This document shows positions 36,626 to 49,363 of a DNA stretch of 64,000 nt, one piece after another; within the stretch, counting starts at the first letter, position 1; every line of letters begins with the position of its first letter. The position numbers and the translations under genes were made by a program. The stretch is from Lophius americanus (Eukaryota > Chordata > Actinopteri > Lophiiformes > Lophiidae): assembly GCA_037951165.1 (NCBI GenBank), contig JBBDHG010000032.1, forward strand, positions 10,258,001 through 10,322,000, read 5' to 3'. The notes under the pieces are model-generated. The model worked only from the letters and a program-made list of their open reading frames with translations. It made no database searches and was not told the origin of the DNA.

Positions 36626-39600
36626 ACTAGACTTAACTGGTTATATATTCTGAATGTAACGGCCATATAAACGCTTTTGTAACATTGAGACTCTGAGGAC
36701 AGCTCTTTTATGTCAGCAGGTTTATTGATGTTGCTAAAATAGCGTGAAAATAAAAAATACAGAAATCCAAATTACAACTAGGCCTATGAATTGTTTCAAC
36801 AATCATAAATATGCAATGAAACTATATAATCATATAATTCATGATGCGATGAAATTCCTTTTTTTTTCAAAAGGTTTTATGTATCTATTGTGTTTTCTAA
36901 GTTCAAACGTAGAATACCACAGCATATTATAGCATCTAATTAATTACCCATTTATTTTACAATTTACTTAAAAAGCAACGGTTGCTCGGTTTTCCTAATA
37001 TCATCAAACTTCATCAAAATCCAGCAATCCCAAAAAAAAAAAATCCCCTCTGATCTGAAACAAGTCATAAGATGGGTGCAGAGTCGCTCAGACACACCAG
37101 CATGCTAACTTACATCCTGATTCTCAGTCACATGACACAAATCATGACTGCATCTGGGATTTTACTGTACAATTTGAGCCTTTTTTTGGCCCAACCTTGT
37201 GTAACAGGACCATCGTTTGGTATACATAGTATGGGGCTGTAAAGATGACCAATCAGCAGTTCCCAGATAACCATTGAGCTATCAGTTGGATTTTTTACAT
37301 GTTGAGTATCGGAGTTTCCATGATGAGAGCACTCATCATGTGGACAATAAATGTATAGTCATGAAGCAGGAAGTGCAGCTTGTGGCAGGTTGCAACCGTA
37401 CAGCAAAGAGGACGAAGAAAAGCAATAGCTGTCAGAGCGGTGCTCGCTATCACGTTTACATTCCGTAGAGTAAAATGTAGCTTCGTCCGATTCTCTCTGC
37501 AAAAGAGACCAGCTATACTGTCTGAGCCACCTACGAGTCCAGATACAACACTGCCTCCTTTTTTTAAGAGGTTCTGGCACACAGATTAAAGCAGCTTGTT
37601 TCTGTCTTGTTAGCATGTTACTAGCAAACAAACCTCTTCCTGCCGCCGAGCTTTGAAATGAATCCCTATTGAAATTGTATGTGAAAACAGCAACGGGCTG
37701 CAGGAGCCTGTGGACCGTAATGTGTGAACGCACCGATCGTGAGTCTCTGCAGACAATTCATTCGTGCAGTGTGAGTTGGTATCAAACAGCAAGAAATCTA
37801 AAATCGTACCCTATAAAGGCCAGCTTCAGTCTTACTGGCATGGCTGAGATTCTTACAGTGACCAAGATAAACTGAATCATGACTTGTAAGAAATTAACTT
37901 AATGTAACAGAACTTAAACATTGACGTTGTTGTCGTTTATATTGTATCAGGTTATTATTTACATTTCAGTCAGTCTTGTCTAAAGCCACGAAATAAGTCT
38001 TTCTAGTCTTTCTATTTGACGTATTTCACATATTATTCGTGTTATCTGATGAAAAACAGGCGGAAGTATGAAGAATGCAGCTTTGTGGAACCTTTTTGGT
38101 CTGATTCGAAGCATAAAGCCAGACATGAACATGATTTGATTTATTCTGAACCACTCGCAGCTCCAAGACAGTGAGGTGAGATTCTTGCCCATTTAAAATT
38201 TAAGAATAAGTTGAGATCATTTCAGCCCCAGGATGCCCAATTATCGGCTTTACCGTATAAAGCTGCAAGACTCCAGCAACAAGAAAGACACTTTTGAGGG
38301 AACCGGCTACCAGACAGAGTTCCATTAGTCTCTCACCTCTATTTGCAGGTCGGACAAACTTGCTGACAGGACCGTTGAGTGCCACCACCAGACATTCTGG
38401 ACCATCTTAAAGGTCAAACTCCTGCTGACTCTCCCCCATCTCCTGGGGCAAGTTATCACCGTAAAGCTGTGGTGATTACCAGGTTGAAGACGGGTGCAGC
38501 AACCACATGTTTTTTAACTGTATTTCATTTTATCAGAATCCCTTTTTACATGAAGGTTTAAAGCTTCTTTTTTTTTCGGCATGTGATTTTCAATCATTGG
38601 AACTCCTGTGTAGAAACAGACCACATGATTCTAACTGGAAATATTCAGCGATATCATATACATGTGAATTTAATGAGAAACATTCTCAAAAATTAATTTT
38701 CTATCAATTTAACTTTAGATAGCGAATAACAATCGCTTCTATCCATCTAATCGGTAATGCTGGTTGTAAACGGCTCCATAGTCACAAAGCGTAATCGAGT
38801 GCTTCCTCACTGCATGCAACCATTACCTCGTATTTAACATTTCATGCATTTGTGCTCTCTTTCATCTGTTTCACCATCGTATCGCTACGCTTGGTTTTGC
38901 ACAATCTCCCATCTCCATGTGATAGCAAATGGAGATTCTATCTTCATTTCGAAGCAGTCAGGGTCCTCCTATCTGAATTTGTACGTAAATCTCAAATAGA
39001 TATGAATCACACAACCCATGATTGTAGGGGGAAAAAAAACTCCACACAAATAAGGCAGGGAAAGAGGGAGAATTAAAGCCAGAGGAAGCATTTAGGGGTA
39101 ATTACGATATGGTTGTAAGTGGAGTTGAGGGAGGAGAGGGCAAATTTAATGAAGAATTATTTTTCCATATTTGTTTTCTTTTTTAATTAGAAGCCAAACA
39201 GAGGGATTTGGTGTTCTTGTTGAAAAGTGGAGAAGGAAAAAATAAGGCTCACAGAATAAATAAAAAGAGCCTCATTCCCCCTCATCTGGAGATAACAAGA
39301 GAAAAAGGGGATTTGGTGTCTCTAAGGGTGACACAGCGAATGGAAGGGGTTTAAGGAAGAAAGGGTAGAGGACGAAGTATAGAGGTCAGGGCAGAAGTGC
39401 TAAAAAGAATTGAGGAGGACGGATGTGTCTTTGCCTTTGACTTCCTTTTTAAAATAAACATGTCTGGATAATGAGGATTCTGTGCTCTGGTGGAAAGCAA
39501 GAAATGGCGGGGGGTTGACGAGTTCAGGCTCGTCTGAAAGTCTGCAGACTACGACTTTAGGCTTATGGAGTAAACAAAATAATTCACTGCAGAATTTTTG

Positions 39601-40349
39601 GGGTTACAACTAAATCAAAGCTTCTGCTTTCAGTTATTTTCATCTTCAGGACGCAGTGATCTTGGAATTGATTGTTGAGCCGGACACGGTTGTTGGAATG
39701 AAAATAATGTTATTCTTATACACAAGTGAGTGATGATGATGATGATTCAAGCTTTTTTTATCTGCAATTTCATGCTTGTTTGAAGGTCAAACCAAATGAT
39801 CTGCCTCCCATTTAGTTGAAAAATATGTATATATGTCTAACAATGTTCCCATATTTTTGGCAAAAATGCTTTGGCTATACAATACTACCAAATACTTCTT
39901 TTTTTTTCCGTCTTGATGCTCCAAGGAAAATACTTCTTTTTTTTTCAGTCTTTTCCTTTCTTTTTGTAAATCATGACCCTTTTACTTAAAATACTCCACA
40001 GACACATTTGAAAGCTTCCGTGAAGGAGGGTTTCTTCTTTCTACCTACCAAATCACCACTCAGTTCGGGGACGGCAGCACCTAGTTGACTTCTGTTGTAG
40101 GTATGGTGTAGGTTGGAGGTTTAGGTTTAGAGAATTTTGAAGTGACTTTCTTAAATATTTTTTTGTCGCTTCTAGCACCCAGAGCAGAGATTGATCCGGC
40201 TCCACCTCATATGAGAAAAAATTTACTCGAAAATTGATAGCGTCAACCTAGCAACTCACCCCAAAATTAAATACATTGAAAAGTAAGAGGAACGTAAGTC
40301 TTTATTTTTAATGTTCATATGAGGCATCCCTCTCCTGTTATTTTCAGTA

Positions 40350-40500
40350 AATTCGAGACAGTTTTATTGATCCCAATCCAGGGCAATGGTCCATTCATTC
40401 AAGTCAGCCAACATCAAGGTAAAGTAGAAATGAGGTTACCAAAAAGAAAGAAGAGGGCAATACAAGGAATGACTAATAAAAAGTTAAAACCAAAAAATAA
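40350..40500 (+). repeat. Probable retroelement tail fragment
   Basis: ACAGTTTTATTGATCCCAAT, then CCAGGGCAATGGTCCATTCA, resembles the 'TTTATTGATCCC...GGGAAATT' tail of fish retroelements. It overlaps an open frame that I regard as chance. Confidence 0.4.
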
Positions 40501-41394
40501 AAACTGTTACATATCATATGAATGTATACATGATAATCAACCATGTTTACACTAAAGTTACATTCGTACTCTTTGCTTATAGCATTCTGATAGCAGAAGG
40601 AATGCATGTGGTGGAATATCCTCATTGGCTCATCATGACATCAATTGGTCGATAGCTTTCAGCTCAAAAGGAGTTTTGCTGGAGGCAAATGATCCTCCAG
40701 AATTTAGGCTGTTCTTATCTTTCATAGACAACCCATTATACCTGCAGGTAAAACAGATTTAAAGACTTCCAGTAAAATATTAATGGATTGTACCAAAGAC
40801 ATAAAAATAATCGAGCTTTCTTGTTAAATGAAGTTTTTGTTGACTCTGATTAATGGTTGACTTGGGTTTACATCAAATTTTAGTTGCGAGTTAAACAAAT
40901 AAATACAATATTTACTTTTCAGTTTTCAAAACAATAAGGACAAATATCATTAATACCATTAAATAAAGGCAGGTAATGAATAACCATGATCAGAGTCTGG
41001 GTCCTGGACAAGACATGGTAAGGGTGGTGTCAGCAGATACATTATAACAATATAATACCTTCTTGCGTTGTGCGTGCAGCTGATTGTGTACATTATAAAA
41101 AAACAAAGATGATGGAGCCCAACCATTGGGTGAACTTGTATTTGAGACTCTGGTGCTGGGCACATCCGTTCACTCATTGAAGACTGCTGAGTTTGGTTGG
41201 AAAGATTCATAAAAGGTTGATAGGAATCTGGCTAAATAGGAAAATAAGACTGGATATGTTTGTGTGTATGTGTGTGTACGTTTACTGTACTTGGGAGTAT
41301 GTTTGTTATAATGTCTTTCTTCATGACAGTATGTGTATTTATGTATTATAATATTCCCAAAAAGTTCAGGATATTATGAAATTGTCATCCCTGC

Positions 41395-41720
41395 CCCGGC
41401 AGATTTTCCCCTTAACATTATAACTCGAAATATGTCTCATGGATGATCTTCAAATTCAACACCGACATAGACCTTAGTGTGAGGAAGAACTGGATTGATT
41501 TTGTGAAATTTCCGTGAAATATTTCTGACATTAGAGGGAGCTTTTCACCGAAAGTTTCAGGCCATACTTCCTCAACCGTTGGTCGATTTAGTCAACATTT
41601 AGTGCAACTGAAAAGACTTGAGGAGATGTATCTTATATACTTTGTATTTTACTTTAATAGTTCATATTTTACTCACTAGGGGGTATTGGGGGATCTCCGG
41701 GAATATACCCCTGATGTCTG
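41395..41720 (+). repeat. Family-Y dispersed repeat copy
   Basis: It has the same block order as at 24130: GAGGAAGAACTGGATTGATT, AGAGGGAGCTTTTC, TTCCTCAACCGTTGGTC, TTTAGTCAACATTTAGTGCA and TTACTCACTAGGGGG. It ends with GGGAATATACCCCTG, an ending also seen at 45125. No coding potential. Confidence 0.75.
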
Positions 41721-42816
41721 TGACGATAGCGTAGGCTTGGATTTCATTATAAATCGCATATACATAGCTTTAACTGATACACCCTTTACACAACTCCACC
41801 AGTGACAGTCATTCTGGGTGAAGCTGGAGATGAGACTAACATGAAGTAACAAAGGAGGGGTGGTTGACAAATAAATGATGAAGGGACTAAATGTTTCCAT
41901 TTTGCTATCATTTTAAGATTTTTAGTGTAATGATTAGATTAAAGATTTGTATATCTCAAACATTAGTAGCTGTGTTTGCATTGATAGATCTATACGAGTG
42001 TGAGCTTGATCCACTGAGAGAGTTTTTTTTTTTTGCATGCCCTTGACTGCCCGCTCTGAATCTTAATTCTCCTTTGGCCCACCTATCTGCAGTTTCTTTT
42101 TTTTTTAGCAGTTTTAACTATTCACTCTCTGTCCTGCATCTGTTTTTGTTGGATTTGTAATTCATCTCCCTTCAGGGTTTTATTGCAACTGTTTTGGGAG
42201 TTTTGCCATCTTTACACCGAAGAGCCAACAGACTTCTGAAGTGGGGATCTTTCAGAGGACAGAGCATTCATAGAATTTTAAACCAGTTATATTATTTTTC
42301 TTCTTTGAAATTATAGTTCTCCATCAAGGCATAGATACTAAGTTATTTGTTTTTCGTTCCAATTATGACCAATTTTATCTCCATGCTGTTGGTTCGGTTT
42401 CACATATGTAAGAGCAGTAGTTAAGAAAAGAGCTGAATCTTAATAAGAGTTTACTATCTTGAACTTTATTCGACCCCAAACCCCAACCCCACAACATGCC
42501 TTTTTATGAGATATTTAAATCGGCATACACAAAGGCCATACATTTGCCAAATTAAAGCAGATGAGCACAGCCATGAAAACAAAGCCTGTGTAATAATAGG
42601 TCTAATCATCATCGATCACTTCTCATGAAGGGTTGCAGGTTTTAATGAATGTTATTTACACTCAAAATATGCATTGAGATTATTTAATGAACTGATGCTG
42701 CCTGCAGTATTAACCTTCGCTAGCCTAATGTGTGTGTGTGATGGCTTGTTTGCGCATGTAAGTGGTCTCCAGGTAGAGTCCATTCCATGGTCAGGTAGGC
42801 TACCATTTGCAGATGA

Positions 42817-42817
<1 letters not shown>

Positions 42818-42856
<39 letters not shown>
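42818..42856. repeat. (CA)n microsatellite
   Basis: About 19 CA units, followed 230 bp later by a shorter (CA)n at 43087-43104. Both lie within 650 bp before grid2 exon B. Confidence 0.97.
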
Positions 42857-42860
<4 letters not shown>

Positions 42861-43275
42861 ATCAGTGCACACTATAGAAAGAAAGCAAACACGGTCTGCG
42901 TTCGAGGCAGTGTTACCTCCACCAGGGACGATAAACGTCAGTTCTCATCTCGTCACCACATAACCCTCTGCTCTTGTGTCGGATGGATGGAGATCCACGG
43001 ATGTGGAGAAGGAGAGAGAGAGAGTCCTAGGGCTAAAATTAGCTATGATTCCTCCCCAAGGTTTTGCAAGGACATGCAGAGTATAAACACACACACACAC
43101 ACACGTTTCTCTCCCTCTCTCCCTCCCAGCACGTGCTGACATTTACCTTTCATATCAAATAAGTCTTTGGGCTGATGATGTACACAACGGTTTTCCCTTG
43201 CGCTGTATGATAAGAGTTGGGCATTCAAGTAAAGGCCTACATCTGATTATTTGAGTCTGAATTTGTAAGGGATTT

Positions 43276-43289
43276 GTTGCCATGGTAAC
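43276..43289. promoter_or_regulatory. Candidate RFX X-box
   Basis: GTTGCCATGGTAAC fits the symmetric X-box bound by RFX factors (GTTRCCATGGYAAC) at every position. It is in the grid2 intron, 170 bp before exon B. The motif is seen directly; function is inferred. Confidence 0.6.
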
Positions 43290-43458
43290 TAACTTGTCTT
43301 ATAAATGTTGGCTGTATGTCTGAAAATGCATGTCACACAAAGGCTGATACTGATTTTCTTTATTCTCTCTCTCTCTCTCTGCTTGCTTTCTCTTTTTCTG
43401 ACCCCCGAACATCCCTCCACCTATTATGACCATCCCCTGCCTCTTCACACATTCTCAG

Positions 43459-43632
43459 GAAATCTCGGACTACGACTTGCAGGAATTAGTCTTGAAGTCA
43501 ATTGGTCGACTGACGTTGGTGCGTCAGACGTTCCCCATGCCTCAGAATTCGTCTCAGCGCTGTGTCAAACATAACCACCGGATCAACAACTCCCTCTGTG
43601 ACCCCAAAAACCCCAAGTCTCACCTACTGGAG
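43459..43632 (+). CDS. grid2: GluD2 coding exon B (amino-terminal domain)
   Basis: The second visible exon of the delta-type glutamate receptor has 174 bp and 58 codons, phase 0 at both ends. The acceptor is CATTCTCAG and the donor is GAG|GTGAGT. The frame opens with EISDYDLQELVLKSIGRLT and contains VRQTFPMPQN, QRC and SLCDPKNP, which align without gaps to mammalian GluD2. From memory I count about 37 of 58 identical residues, making this the most divergent of the four exons, especially in its last eight residues (NPKSHLLE). Two cysteines of the domain are kept (QRC and LCD). It has the family sequon PQN-x-S (here NSS) plus a second sequon, NNS, that mammalian GluD2 lacks as I recall it. A CT-rich tract lies upstream and an RFX-type palindrome lies 170 bp before the acceptor. 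Confidence 0.93.
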
Positions 43633-44689
43633 GTGAGTTGGTTCAGTGTAATGACAAAAATCAGTTATTTTCAGCGAGTCCAATGTTTATACTGATTATT
43701 ATTTGCAAAAAAAGTTTTTTCACACTGAAAGAAACTGCTGCAGCAACTGGCAGTGAGACGAAATGTGTGAATAATGGAATGAATATAGTCGAAGGAAGCA
43801 GGAGCTGGTTAAAGTTAGTACATAAAAATGAATGCTTTCTCTATCTTAAATCTTGAAGCGCAAGTCAGTTGATCTTATTTTTCTCTGTAGTAGAACACAT
43901 CCAACGAGACCAAATAAAACATTTCGATTAAACTAAACCCCAATCCAAACTACGACACACGTGTGTCATCAAAATCAAAATGGCGATAATAGCTCTGGTT
44001 ATTTTGAAGGAAATGGAAAAACATCATGGATACAACTCATGGATCTCGTAAAAATGTAATTCTTCCATCTGTAGTACATGCCCCACTATTGTATCACCCT
44101 GTCAAGTAATTAATATGGAGTTGGTAAAATAAGCTTGAAAGAGAAACGCCTTCTTCCTTGGCACATGCCGCACCCTTCCACTGACATTTACGGTCATCCA
44201 TCAAGTAGTTTATGTGTAAAAAATGTCAGAATCTGAATCTGAATCTGCCCTTTTATTAAATCCTCTTCAAAATGCAATGGGTACTTACATGGTACATGTT
44301 CTGCCCTTCATAGAAGTTTCATGAAAATTTATCAAGTATATCCGTCAACTTTTTTTGTAATTCTGGGATCTTCAGACAATAAAGCAATTAATTTCCAAAT
44401 AGTAAAGCTTTTGCTGTCCTTGGTATTAGCAAATTGATCCCTTTTATTTGTGCTGGTGGAATTAACAGGAAAAGGAAGTCTAAATCAAGAATAAAATCTT
44501 TACTTTCACATGAGGTGAACAAGGATTTCAATAAGAGTACAGCCAACTGATGGACAGCTCTCGGCAACTTTAGCCCAAATTCTAGGCCTTTGCTGTTGTC
44601 CACGACTGCGAGGGTATTTCCTTGAAAAGTCCCTAATACACTGTGTTATACAAGCAATACTGCTGATTGAACTACGCAAATTTTCCGTT

Positions 44690-45125
44690 TAAAAGCTCCC
44701 TGAAATAGGGGATAAGAGGGAACTATTTCAAGAAAAACTGTGTTCCGCACATAACTCAAAAACTATTCTGTGGATCATTTTCAGATTATATGCCATCATA
44801 GTCCTTAAAGCAAGGAAGAACTGGATTGTGTTTGGGACATATTGGTTGTTTATTTCAAACACTAGGAGGAGCTTTACATCCAAAAGTATTTTTTTTCCAA
44901 AAGGCCATAATTTCTCAACCAATTGTCCGATTTAGTCTAAATTTGTTGCATATGATTCAACCCGAGGAGATCTTTAACGTATATATCATATTTCACTCTA
45001 ATAGTTCAGATTTATTTATTTGGGGAGCCCAACTTTTGTGAAAAACACTGTTTTTCAGATATAGCTTAAGCAGTTCAATTGGGGGGATTGCTTGTAGGGG
45101 GCTTTTGGGAATATACCCTTACACC
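44690..45125 (+). repeat. Family-Y dispersed repeat copy
   Basis: Blocks CATAACTCAAAAACTATTC, CAAGGAAGAACTGGATTG, CTAGGAGGAGCTTTA, TTTCTCAACCAATTGTCC and GATTTAGTCTAAATTTG are followed by AAAACACTGTTTTTCAGATA and GGGAATATACCC. This copy shows the 3' part of the family best. No coding potential. Confidence 0.75.
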
Positions 45126-45817
45126 TAGTCAATTGTCAGTAATTTTGATACTCTTTTGGAGGCAGTGACTAAAACTTTAAATGTCTGATCAAGAGTTATT
45201 TCAGTCCTCTCCTTTGCTCTACTGCACCTTACAATGAATACTGAATATTCATCATCCTTTAATGTCAAGCATCTCTGTTCTTTGAATCTTCTCTCCAACG
45301 TATTGTACAAGTCAGAGTCTCAAACTATCTGATCTGTTGCTGCACACCTGTCTTTTTGTCTTCATCTTTCCCATTTTTTCAATTTGACATCGCATATTTC
45401 CTGCTGCCAAAGCTTCTCCTTGCAGAGGCTGACTGATGTGAAATTGTCACTGTGTGTGTCTGAGAGTTTTTGTACCTGCACCATTAATCATTTTTGGAAA
45501 AGTTGGCTGACAACCTTATGTGTATCCTAAACAACACAATTCTTTTTACAGTGTGGGTACAGAAAGAACAGTGACAGTTTTCACTGCTTAATATGTGTTT
45601 GTTTTTTTAATATATCCCCCGCGGGGGCAATATGTATACAATATTATCTCATTCCGTGTGTATGTCACTCATCAAGCCGCCATCAAATAGAGCAGAGAAT
45701 AGGGACCACACTCTGATTTATGTGTCAAGACAAAAATAAGAAATTAAATTAATATGCTGTTGATTTATGTGAATGCAGAAGCCCCTGCAGGAAAACATTT
45801 GTTGAAAGTTGGATATA

Positions 45818-46045
45818 TGAATCAATTTCTGTAACCGCTTATCCTATGCATCCTGGGGAAGTGTGAGAGGCGTGTGTTCTTCAAGGGTACCACAAGTTAT
45901 AATAATAATAATAATAATATTTCATCCTTTATTAATTACAGTCAGTCACAAGCAGTACAAAATAGTAAAATTATTTGCTGGGGGAGGAGGCTTGAGAACC
46001 TGGAGGGAACCCAAAGAGACACAGGGAGAACATCCAAACTAAGTC
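45818..46045 (+). repeat. Teleost interspersed repeat with embedded AAT microsatellite
   Basis: CTGTAACCGCTTATCCTATG near the start, and then GGAGGGAACCCAAAGAGACA and CAGGGAGAACATCCAAACT at the end, are the two hallmarks of a widespread fish repeat (consensus about 'AACCGCTTATCC ... ACGCAGACACGGGGAGAACATGCAAACT'). The middle is shortened and carries (AAT)n at 45899-45919. Confidence 0.6.
45899..45919. repeat. (AAT)n microsatellite
   Basis: Seven AAT units inside the interspersed repeat at 45818-46045. Confidence 0.9.
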
Positions 46046-46613
46046 GTCAATCCTTTTCAAGTACTGAGACAGTTCTGCTCTGGGTCGATACGAAAAATAA
46101 TCAGTGAATGGGCACATCAGATGTTTATTCTTTTTCAAAAAAAAATAAAGTGTAATAAATAACATATTAAATAAATATAAAAAAGAGCCACGAGAGGCTG
46201 AAAATCTTTCATATACAAGCGTTGAGAGCTGTGCAGAATTCAAGCTAGTTATGTATCTACTGCAGGCCCTGAAGCATTGAGAAATGTACGTAAATAAAGA
46301 ACGCCTGGCGTGTCCTAGCAAGAATAAAGCACTCCTCAAGCGTGAAAAGCCATTATCGAGAATCAACCACTTCCAACGTATTATTTGCTGGATAGGGTCC
46401 AGTATGTGTTCATTCTGCTGTGGAGAATGGAGGCCCGCTCGTGTCTGCGAGTATGCATGTAAGCGTAAGTCATTTCAACAAAGGACAATGTTCTTTAGTG
46501 TAACTGACAAACGAGTGACTGTAAAATCCACTGGGCGTGCACCGTTGGAACACGCCGTGCAACTTCTCAGTTTGACATCCTGTCTATTTGCAGGGGTGAG
46601 TGAGAGGTTGAAT

Positions 46614-46710
46614 TAAAGAGAGAGAGAAATATAGTGAGAGAAACAGGGGAAATGGGGGATGAAAGACAGAGTGAGATAGATAGAGAAAGAGAGAGAGTGA
46701 GAGATAGAGG
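46614..46710. repeat. GA-rich purine tract
   Basis: GAGA-type low-complexity sequence with (GATA)- and (GAGA)-like interruptions. Nearly all purine on the plus strand. Confidence 0.85.
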
Positions 46711-48214
46711 CCACAGATCAGATTAGCGGTTAGAGAATGACCCACAAGCCCAATTTCACACTGCTCTGAGGCGTATCAACTAAGGTTGACCTCACACACA
46801 TAAGTGCACACACATATCAACACACACACACACACCATGGTTGCCGTGGAATTCTGGGCTGATCCGCTGATCATTCGGACCGGGCAGGGGTGTAAATTAA
46901 TTTGATATTGCCATGAAAACATCTAAAAACTGATCCTTTAAAAAAACATTTCTTTTTCAATTGAAGTTTCTCACCAAAAACGACACGTTCATCCACGTAA
47001 AATAACAATTCTGCTTCGGCCAAAACTGAAAGTCGCTGAACATTGAACGCATCATTCAGTACGACTCAATGCAACGTGCTGCTAACAGCTACGTCAGTGA
47101 GCTCTCCTGCCGACGCAGACAGTAAACATTTGTTTGATTCGATTTGTTGGTGACACTTCAGCACTATCAGATCGGTCGCTTTTAAGAAATAACAGCGTAT
47201 GAAAAGTCGCGTGACAAATTGTGAACTCTCAAACACTCATTACTTAGAAGGCGCGCAATGCGCAAACATTCAATAGAAGTGAATCGCTGACTCTAAATTG
47301 ACCGTACGAGTGGATAAATACACACACAGGCAAGTTTTTGGTAACAGAAATGTGAAAAATGCTTGACACATCCTTTGTTTTTAGTTAACTTTCCACAGCA
47401 AGTCCTTACTACACATCCGGAGCACCACCAGCTACTTCTGCGGATGTGTGCAAGCTCGCAAAGCAGCTGTTTTCTTCCTGTTTCAACCGAACCACTGAAA
47501 GAATATGTCCTGTGTGCTTTCAGTAGAAGGAGAATTCAACTTTAATATTCAGAGAGACAGCTAGACAGAATCACAGATGGACAGCGAGAGTGAGTGATGG
47601 GCGAATAAAAAGTGTCAAAGTGACATTAAAGTATTTTTTTATGTTCTGTCTGTTAGTAAAATATGTGAAAACGAGCCATAATGAGCGCTTAACGACATCT
47701 GAATGTCCGACGTCTCGGGGAAGAAATACAATGAAATCTTTTATTTCACTCTGAATGCTTTCATTGGGATGGGGATTGAGTCTTGGTCTTGACTTAACAT
47801 AAAGGACACCATTATGTCCAATTTTTATATATTTGTAAACAGAACAAAGAACATTAAAAAAAGAAAAAGAGAGAAAGAGGCACACAGTCTCTCTAGTACA
47901 TCCACTTTTTCAAGATAGATGAGTATTTTGATGCATGATAGTGAATAGAAACAGCTCACATAAATACCTAGGAGCTGCAGTTACTCTAACAAACCATAAG
48001 AGAATCATATGTGGAATCTATTGGTTTGGGCTCAGCGAATTAAACTTTTTCTAGTTTCAGAGATGTTTACAGGAAGCACTCTGTGGGAAGCTTAGGAGAT
48101 TTCCAGGGTAAAATAATCGCTCCCTTGGCAACAAGAGAGGCAAAGGATATAACATTCAATTTACATTTGATGAATTCAGGGAATTCTGGAAATAGAAATG
48201 AATGATCGGGGTGA

Positions 48215-48330
48215 AAAGTCTACTATAATAATTAATATTTTACTCACTAGGCTGACATTTTTTTATAACGAAAAATACAGCGGACATGACTTCACATTTA
48301 ATTTGAGAAGTTCAATCATGGATCCCCTGC
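48215..48330 (+). repeat. Family-Y dispersed repeat, 3' fragment
   Basis: Only the distal part is left: AATATTTTACTCACTAGGCT, a short AT-rich stretch, ACTTCACATTTAATTTGAGA and AGTTCAAT. These blocks match the ends of the copies at 44690 and 56240. Confidence 0.55.
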
Positions 48331-48886
48331 ACAATGCAGGGCATTGCTATACCTATACTGTTGCGGACGGCAGCACAGGCCTCATTAAGATAAATATTAA
48401 TAACATTCTTTAAGAGCCTATATCGAAACTCGCCCTTTAATTTTTTTCAGCAGGATTCATCATTTTACCATAATTCAATGACTCAGTATGGAAATTCCAG
48501 CTAAAGCGTATCTAACTTGTGTCAGGCCACAGTTTGACCATTAACTTGGCTCATGAATTCATCCTGTGACAGAACATCTGCAGATTATCACCAAACCAAA
48601 TGTGTAACAATCCACTTCACACACAGAAGTAGGGAATCCGCATATTTTCTATCTCAAACGCTGTCAGCCTGCAGGAGATCTGTACCCAGATCTCCATTTA
48701 GTTCATTATTGCAAAGGCTTCATAACAGTTAAAGGAAGTATTCGGCCTTAAGCAGATAAATGTTCCTGTCATATTTAAATTGATATTTTGTAAATTTTTT
48801 AATTTGGGTTTGTTTTTGTTAATCACTGAAGGTTAATGAGTAAATTATTTGTTGTACTCAATTTAAAAGAGACATATAAATACTTG

Positions 48887-48900
48887 GTTGCCATGGCAAC
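48887..48900. promoter_or_regulatory. Candidate RFX X-box, perfect palindrome
   Basis: GTTGCCATGGCAAC is a perfect 14-bp palindrome and a full match to the RFX X-box. It is in the grid2 intron, 1.37 kb before exon C, outside any repeat that I recognise. Confidence 0.65.
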
Positions 48901-49363
48901 ATTATATGAACCATCGTCCTCATTTATATACAGCATGTAGTTCATTCTACTTTGCGTTTAAAAAAAAAAGATGGTGCGAATGTTCATTTTGATTTATGAA
49001 TTGTTGATGGCTTTTGGTCACATGACATAAATGTGTTTTCTACATGTTAAAGTGAGTAATAATGATCCACCTGCCGGTCTGCTTTTGTGTATTTATGTGT
49101 TTGTGTGTTTGTGAGTCTTCTCATCATGCAGTCAATCTATTCATTATATTCTCATTAACAGTGAGACGAGAGGCTCTGTAGACACACATTGATTGATCAC
49201 AGGCTGAATAAACTCTTATTACTCCACCTCCCTCCTCTGTGGAGCCAAGGACCCTTTCATTACGTCTTAATCCATGTCATTCTTTAAGGTAGTGTTTTTT
49301 GTATCAGAATGTCTATAGATATGAATGTACTTGCAAAAAATAATAAGAAAATGGTAGAATACT

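Noticed and set aside
37359..37733. Cluster of overlapping open frames on both strands near 37.3-37.9 kb
   Set aside because: Several frames are open because the GC content is locally higher. None shows motifs or exon boundaries.
43305..43632. Continuous open frame through the intron into exon B, as an alternative first exon starting at the upstream ATG (about 43426)
   Set aside because: The frame is open for only a few codons upstream, and a normal pyrimidine tract and CAG precede the GluD2 homology. There is no promoter or other evidence for an internal start, although transcript data could decide it.
45971..46366. 131-codon minus-strand open frame
   Set aside because: It overlaps a known type of fish interspersed repeat and a microsatellite-rich area. 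No protein family is recognised.
46840..46852. Third X-box-like sequence GTTGCCGTGGAAT
   Set aside because: Only the left half fits; the right half lacks GYAAC. It lies at the edge of a CA-rich tract.
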